Of a DNA stretch of 17,640 bases, positions 13,777 to 17,640 are shown in pieces. Source of the stretch: Methanomicrobiales archaeon (GTDB taxonomy: Archaea > Halobacteriota > Methanomicrobia > Methanomicrobiales > JACTUA01); assembly GCA_028678555.1 (NCBI GenBank), contig JAJRDF010000005.1:1-17640 (forward strand), given 5' to 3'. Position 1 is the first letter of the stretch; each line of letters begins with the position of its first letter. The position numbers and the translations under genes are program-made. A model generated the notes under the pieces. The model was given only the letters and a program-made list of their open reading frames with translations. It had not been told where the DNA came from and did not search any database.

Positions 13777-14421
13777 ATGATGCAGTCACAACCCCCTGAG
13801 GGAATGACCGGCACCACCACCATCGGCATCGTCTTTGCGGACGGCGTGGTGCTGGCCACGGAGCGGAGGGCCACCATGGGGAACCTGGTGGCCAGCCGGA
13901 GGGCCAAGAAGGTGTACCAGATCGCGGACCGGATAGGCATGACGACCGCCGGAGGGGTGGGGGACGCCCAGCAGCTGGCCCGGATTATGACCGTCGAGTG
14001 CAGCCTCTTCACCGTCCGGAGGGATAAGCCCATCTCGGTGGGTGCCATATCCACGCTTCTCTCCAACTACCTGAACCAGAACCGGTATTTCCCGTTCTTC
14101 GTCCAGCTCCTGGTGGGCGGTGTGGACGAGCACGGGCCTTCCATCTATTCGGTGGACGCAATGGGTGGCGCCACCAAGGAGCTGGACATCGTGGCCACGG
14201 GATCCGGTTCACCGATGGCGTACGGCGTGCTCGAGGACCGCTACAAGAAGGAGATGTCGGAGAAGGACGCCATCGACCTGGCCATCCGAGCCCTGAAGGC
14301 GGCCATGCGCCGCGACGTGGGGTCCGGCGAGGACATCAACGTGGTCGTGATCACGAAAGAGAAGTTCGAAGAGTTCAACGTGCAGAATGAGCAGAAGATC
14401 TCCATCCCCGCCCCTGCATAA
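13777..14421 (+). CDS. psmB: Proteasome subunit beta (20S core, proteolytic)
   Basis: A 214-residue precursor. The mature protein begins after a short propeptide MMQSQPPEGMTG, which the subunit removes itself, exposing Thr1 of TTTIGIVFADG. Counting from that Thr, Glu17 (TERRA) and Lys33 (RRAKKV) of the archaeal active site are present, as is the loop TGSGSPMAYG. ATG 13777 (or 13780) was chosen because GGGAAGGG at 13767-13774 is a good ribosome binding site and the resulting propeptide has a normal length. The longer open frame from 13705 would add 24 unlikely residues and cover the promoter. It assembles with alpha subunits, encoded elsewhere, into the 20S particle. aCPSF1 follows after 21 bases. 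Confidence 0.95.
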   Translation: MMQSQPPEGMTGTTTIGIVFADGVVLATERRATMGNLVASRRAKKVYQIADRIGMTTAGGVGDAQQLARIMTVECSLFTVRRDKPISVGAISTLLSNYLNQNRYFPFFVQLLVGGVDEHGPSIYSVDAMGGATKELDIVATGSGSPMAYGVLEDRYKKEMSEKDAIDLAIRALKAAMRRDVGSGEDINVVVITKEKFEEFNVQNEQKISIPAPA

Positions 14422-14425
14422 CCCA

Positions 14426-14441
14426 TTTTTTGGACGTTTTT
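14426..14441 (+). terminator. Two T tracts between psmB and aCPSF1
   Basis: Runs of six T (14426-14431) and five T (14437-14441) lie between the psmB stop and the aCPSF1 ATG at 14443. Such tracts mark archaeal transcript 3' ends. They may end part of the psmB transcripts while others continue into aCPSF1. No Shine-Dalgarno sequence is seen in this gap. Confidence 0.45.
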
Positions 14442-14442
14442 C

Positions 14443-16332
14443 ATGCCTGTTGAAGACCGGTTACGGGATCTGAAAGAGAAGATCCACACCATCATCCCCC
14501 GGGGGATCACCGTCACCCAGGTGGAGTTCGAGGGTCCGGAGCTCGTCATCTACACCGATGACCCGAAGCGGTTTGCCGACGAGGCAGACCTGATCAAGAC
14601 GCTGGCACGGGACCTGAGGAAAAGGATCGTGGTCCGGCCTACCATCCTCGAGGACCCGGAGAAGGCTGCGGTGGAGATCAAGAAGGTGGTCCCCGAGACG
14701 GCAGGGATCACCGATACGTTCTTTGATCCCGATACCGGCGAGGTGCTCATCGAGGCCGAGAAGCCCGGTGTCGTCATCGGCAAGAATGGGGTGACCCTCC
14801 GGGAGATCACAAAGAGCATCGGCTGGACCCCCAAGGTGGTCCGGACCCCGCCCATCGAGTCCAGCACCATCAAGCAGATCCGGACCTACCTCCGGTCCGT
14901 GAAGGAGGAGCGCAAGACCTTCCTCCGCACCATCGGGCGCCGGATCCACCGGGAGGCCATCTCCAAGGATGAATGGGTCCGGGTGACGACCCTGGGCTGC
15001 TGCCGGGAGGTGGGGAGGGCCGCGTTCCTCCTCTCGACCCCGGAGAGCCGGATCCTGATCGACTGCGGGGAGAAGCCCTCCAATGCCAACGGCACCCCGT
15101 ACCTGTACGTGCCGGAGATTCAGCCCCTGACCAGCCTGGATGCCGTCGTGCTGACCCATGCCCACCTGGATCACTGCGCGCTGATCCCGCTCCTCTTCAA
15201 GTACGGGTACGACGGCCCCGTGTACAGCACCCCTCCCACCCGGGACCTCTCGGCCATGCTGCAGCTGGATTACCTGGAGGTGCTCCAGAAGGAGGCGGAG
15301 CGGACTCCCTATACGTCCACAGACGTCAAGAACTACATCAAGCACTCCATCACGCTCAACTACGGGTCGGTGACCGACATCGCCCCGGATGTGAAGCTGA
15401 CCTTCCACAACGCGGGGCACATCCTGGGCTCGGCCATCGCCCACTTCCACATCGGCGACGGGCTGTACAACATCGCGTTCACCGGGGACTTCAACTACAG
15501 TAAAAGCCGGCTCTTCTCCCCGGCCGTCTCCCAGTTTCCCCGGCTGGAGGCCATCTTCATGGAGAGCACCTACGGGGGCTCCAACGACATCCAGCAGCCC
15601 CGGAGGGACGCCGAGGTGAAGCTCTACGAGGTGGTCACCACCGTTCTCTCCCGTGGCGGCAAGATCCTGATCCCGGCGTTTGCAGTGGGCCGGTCCCAGG
15701 AAGTGATGCTGGCCCTTGAGGAGGGGATGCGTCTCGGCAGGATCCCGAAGGTGAGCGTGTACCTGGACGGGATGATCCGCGAGGCCACTGCCATCCACAC
15801 GACCTACCCTGAGTACCTGAACCAGGAGCTCCGGAACCAGATCTTCCATGACGGGGCGAACCCCTTCCTGGCCCCCTGCTTCGTGCAGGTGGACTCGGCG
15901 GAGAAGCGGGAGAAGGTGATCACGGGCGACCCCTGCGTCATCATCACGACGAGCGGGATGCTGAACGGCGGACCTGTCATGGAGTACCTGAAGGGGCTCT
16001 CCCCGGATCCGAAGAACGCCCTCGTCTTTGTCGGGTACCAGGCCGAGGGGACCATCGGGCGCCGGATCCAGAAGGGATGGAGGGAGGTGCCGCTGGGCGG
16101 CCGGGAGACCATCGCCATTGCCCTCGAGATCTTCACGGTGGACGGGTTCTCGGGCCACTCGGACCGGAGGGAACTCGTGAACTACGTGGGCCACCTGCAG
16201 CCCAAGCCCGAGAAGATCTTCACGATCCACGGCGACGAGAACAAGACGATCGATCTCGCTGTCTCCCTCCACAAGCGGTACCACATCGAGACCCACTCCC
16301 CGATGAACCTCGAAACCTACCGCATGATCTGA
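14443..16332 (+). CDS. aCPSF1/FttA, KH-metallo-beta-lactamase-beta-CASP ribonuclease and transcription termination factor
   Basis: A 629-residue nuclease. The N-terminal 140 residues hold two KH-like RNA-binding domains; the second carries VIGKNG (about residues 111-116). The metallo-beta-lactamase domain starts near residue 180 and has the zinc motif THAHLDH (His239, His241, Asp243, His244), then HNAGHILGSA, FTGDFNYS and a beta-CASP domain with STYGGS and TSGMLNGG, ending with the histidine motif FSGHSDR. This is the archaeal relative of CPSF73, which cleaves nascent RNA at U-rich 3' ends and triggers transcription termination. The length is normal and the metal ligands look intact. It lies next to psmB, as in Methanothermobacter (MTH1202/MTH1203, from memory). 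The MFS gene begins one base after the stop. Confidence 0.96.
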   Translation: MPVEDRLRDLKEKIHTIIPRGITVTQVEFEGPELVIYTDDPKRFADEADLIKTLARDLRKRIVVRPTILEDPEKAAVEIKKVVPETAGITDTFFDPDTGEVLIEAEKPGVVIGKNGVTLREITKSIGWTPKVVRTPPIESSTIKQIRTYLRSVKEERKTFLRTIGRRIHREAISKDEWVRVTTLGCCREVGRAAFLLSTPESRILIDCGEKPSNANGTPYLYVPEIQPLTSLDAVVLTHAHLDHCALIPLLFKYGYDGPVYSTPPTRDLSAMLQLDYLEVLQKEAERTPYTSTDVKNYIKHSITLNYGSVTDIAPDVKLTFHNAGHILGSAIAHFHIGDGLYNIAFTGDFNYSKSRLFSPAVSQFPRLEAIFMESTYGGSNDIQQPRRDAEVKLYEVVTTVLSRGGKILIPAFAVGRSQEVMLALEEGMRLGRIPKVSVYLDGMIREATAIHTTYPEYLNQELRNQIFHDGANPFLAPCFVQVDSAEKREKVITGDPCVIITTSGMLNGGPVMEYLKGLSPDPKNALVFVGYQAEGTIGRRIQKGWREVPLGGRETIAIALEIFTVDGFSGHSDRRELVNYVGHLQPKPEKIFTIHGDENKTIDLAVSLHKRYHIETHSPMNLETYRMI

Positions 16333-16333
16333 G

Positions 16334-17413
16334 ATGCCCCGGAGGCTCCCGCTCCACCTCGGGATCTTTGCAGTGATGGCGCTCTCCAACGCCATCGTCC
16401 CCATCCTCCCCTCGTACGGGGAGGGTCCTTTCCTCCAGTCCGCCATCTACGCGGCCTATTTCCTGGGTGCCTTTGCCACCGTGATACCGGCGGGTGCACT
16501 CTCTGACCGCATCGGCCGGGTGCCGGTGGTCCGGGCCGGCCTCCTCCTGACCCTCCTCTCCGGCATCCTGATCCTGGCCTTCCCCTCTTCCTACACCGTG
16601 CTCGCGGCCCGGGCCCTGGAAGGGGTGGCGGCCGGCCTCTTCGTCGCCGCCGCGATGGCCCTCGTCAACTCCCAGCCGGACCACGAAGCCCTCTCCGGTA
16701 TCTTCATGGGCGCCCTGAATGCCGGTCTCGTCGTGGGCCTCCTGGCCACGGGTTCCATTGACCGGGCCCTGGGCACAGAAACGGGGGGCATCCTGCTCTT
16801 CACAATCCTCTCCGCGATCCCCCTCGTCCTCACCGTCATCCTCGCAGAGGATACGACCCTCAGGCGGCCGGAAGCCTCGTTCCCGCAGCTCCTGGGCGAT
16901 TACAAATGGCTCTTCCTCTCGGCGGTGATCCTGGTGGGGATGACGGGCGCCCTCACCGCCATCTACCCCGGGTACCGGGGAGGGGAACCGGTGGACCTGG
17001 CCACTGCCCTTGCGCTCATGAACCTGGCCACCATTGGGGCCGTGGTCGTGGCCTCCCGCCTCCACCTCCCGCCCGTTCCGACCATCCGGGCCGCTTCCCT
17101 CGCCATGGTGGCCGGGGTCCTCGCTGTCCTGGCAAGCCCCCTCGCGTTTCTCTTCGTCGGCGCCGTCGCGGGGGTTGTCATGATCGCCCAGATGGCCTAC
17201 CTGGGCTCCACCGGCCTCCGGCAAGGGCGGGTCATGGGCCTGTACAACGCCTCCAGCTACCTGGGCATGACGATGCTTCCGGCCCTCGCCGGTATTCTCG
17301 CAGAATACGTCTCATTTATCGCCGCGTTCCTGGCGGTGGCGGCACTGAACCTGGTGGTGGCAGCAACCATCGGCCGATGCGAATGCCGGCTGCCGGCGGC
17401 GCAGAAGATCTGA
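16334..17413 (+). CDS. Major facilitator superfamily (MFS) transporter
   Basis: A 359-residue polytopic membrane protein with about eleven to twelve hydrophobic segments in two halves. MFS motif A is seen between the second and third helices as GALSDRIGRVPVV (residues 54-66), and a weaker copy occurs in the second half (GLRQGRVMGLYN). The substrate cannot be told; the N-terminus starts directly with helix 1 (LHLGIFAVMAL), and the protein is shorter than the usual 400 residues. ATG 16334 follows the aCPSF1 stop by one base without a ribosome binding site, so translation is probably coupled. It ends with GRCECRLPAAQKI. Confidence 0.82.
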   Translation: MPRRLPLHLGIFAVMALSNAIVPILPSYGEGPFLQSAIYAAYFLGAFATVIPAGALSDRIGRVPVVRAGLLLTLLSGILILAFPSSYTVLAARALEGVAAGLFVAAAMALVNSQPDHEALSGIFMGALNAGLVVGLLATGSIDRALGTETGGILLFTILSAIPLVLTVILAEDTTLRRPEASFPQLLGDYKWLFLSAVILVGMTGALTAIYPGYRGGEPVDLATALALMNLATIGAVVVASRLHLPPVPTIRAASLAMVAGVLAVLASPLAFLFVGAVAGVVMIAQMAYLGSTGLRQGRVMGLYNASSYLGMTMLPALAGILAEYVSFIAAFLAVAALNLVVAATIGRCECRLPAAQKI

Positions 17414-17437
17414 GGCCCTCTGCGGATATGGATTAAC

Positions 17438-17451
17438 GATCACCGGTGATC
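17438..17451. repeat. Perfect 14-bp palindrome GATCACCGGTGATC
   Basis: The sequence is identical to its reverse complement over 14 bases with no loop, 25 bases after the MFS stop. Without a spacer it is a poor RNA hairpin and more like a binding site for a dimeric protein. No gene with which to connect it lies within the window on its right. Confidence 0.6.
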
Positions 17452-17524
17452 ACTGTCCGGAATATTCGTTCTGAAGGACTGAGTTACGTCGTGGAGTGAA
17501 TATCTTCACGGGGGGGTGGGCGAC

Positions 17525-17548
17525 GGAGGGGGGCTTGCCCCCCCTCCC
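17525..17548. repeat. G/C-rich inverted repeat (GGAGGGGGGC / GCCCCCCCTCC)
   Basis: A run GGAGGGGGGC is followed by TT and then GCCCCCCCTCCC, with one more C on the right side. RNA from either strand would fold into a strong hairpin. A second C-rich block (ACCCCCTCCACC) follows directly. No T tract follows, so it is not a standard terminator. Its composition differs from the coding DNA, and it could be a dispersed repeat unit. Confidence 0.5.
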
Positions 17549-17640
17549 AACCCCCTCCACCAATGAGGATGGCTCTCCAAGAGGTTAGTTCTCAACAATC
17601 ATTCCTGATAAGAGATTCCTCTCCGGTCGGATCTCCGTAC

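Larger units (their letters stand above)
17414..17640. other. Intergenic region at the window end, no convincing gene
   Basis: After the MFS stop there are 227 bases without a believable reading frame. The GC content drops in places, and homopolymer G and C runs appear. Besides the two inverted repeats listed separately, there is a short imperfect one, GTGAATATCTTCAC. No T-rich terminator, TATA box with a gene behind it, or tRNA was recognised. A gene may begin beyond the window. Confidence 0.6.

Noticed and set aside
14461..16446. A 661-codon open frame on the minus strand, antisense to aCPSF1
   Set aside because: It is the mirror of a clearly conserved gene in GC-rich DNA where stop codons are rare. 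Its translation is rich in Asp, Gly, His and Pro without any domain.
1..17640. CRISPR arrays, tRNA or rRNA genes, insertion sequences
   Set aside because: No regularly spaced direct repeats, cloverleaf-like sequences, rRNA motifs or transposase genes were recognised on reading both strands.

Overview
This window is euryarchaeal and comes from a hydrogenotrophic methanogen. The evidence is an Eha-type energy-converting [NiFe] hydrogenase, a formylmethanofuran dehydrogenase (Fwd/Fmd), an archaeal 20S proteasome beta subunit, an archaeal aCPSF1/FttA nuclease, a Sec61-beta gene and TATA-box promoters. The DNA is GC-rich, with a strong preference for G or C in third codon positions and densely overlapping genes. 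From gene content and base composition I infer a member of the Methanomicrobiales (Methanoculleus/Methanofollis-like). That is an inference, not a database match.

Region 1 (1-10799, + strand) is a single run of about 19 genes. Their stops and starts overlap or lie within a few bases, and there is no room for an internal promoter. It opens inside ehaB and continues through the small and large membrane subunits (EhaC, D, E, F, G, H, I, J, one EhaK/L-like protein), the soluble EhaM, and the hydrogenase small and large subunits (EhaN, EhaO). A four-cluster polyferredoxin follows, then fwdD, fwdB, fwdA and fwdC, and finally a 49-residue zinc-ribbon protein. The layout suggests that H2 oxidation driven by the ion gradient (Eha) supplies low-potential electrons, through the polyferredoxin, to the CO2-fixing enzyme that makes formyl-methanofuran. 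At the ehaG/ehaH junction (about 2075-2080) the coding frame switches abruptly with no stop and no usable start codon, so one of these genes is altered or the sequence has a local error.

Region 2 (10800-11297, - strand) holds two small genes: a DUF1922-like zinc-ribbon protein, whose stop codon abuts that of the previous operon, and a 52-residue Sec61-beta. Both have a TATA box about 25 bases before the start codon and look leaderless.

Region 3 (11340-17413, + strand) holds an amidohydrolase diverging from Sec61-beta, a universal stress protein, a protein with four CBS domains, the proteasome beta subunit (psmB), aCPSF1/FttA (KH + metallo-beta-lactamase + beta-CASP) and an MFS transporter. 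psmB next to aCPSF1 is a recognised euryarchaeal arrangement. The last 227 bases (17414-17640) hold no convincing gene but contain a perfect 14-base palindrome and a G/C-rich inverted repeat.

I saw no rRNA, tRNA, CRISPR array, insertion sequence or phage gene. The most unusual features are the uninterrupted Eha-Fwd gene train, the broken ehaG/ehaH boundary, and the small zinc-ribbon gene attached to fwdC.
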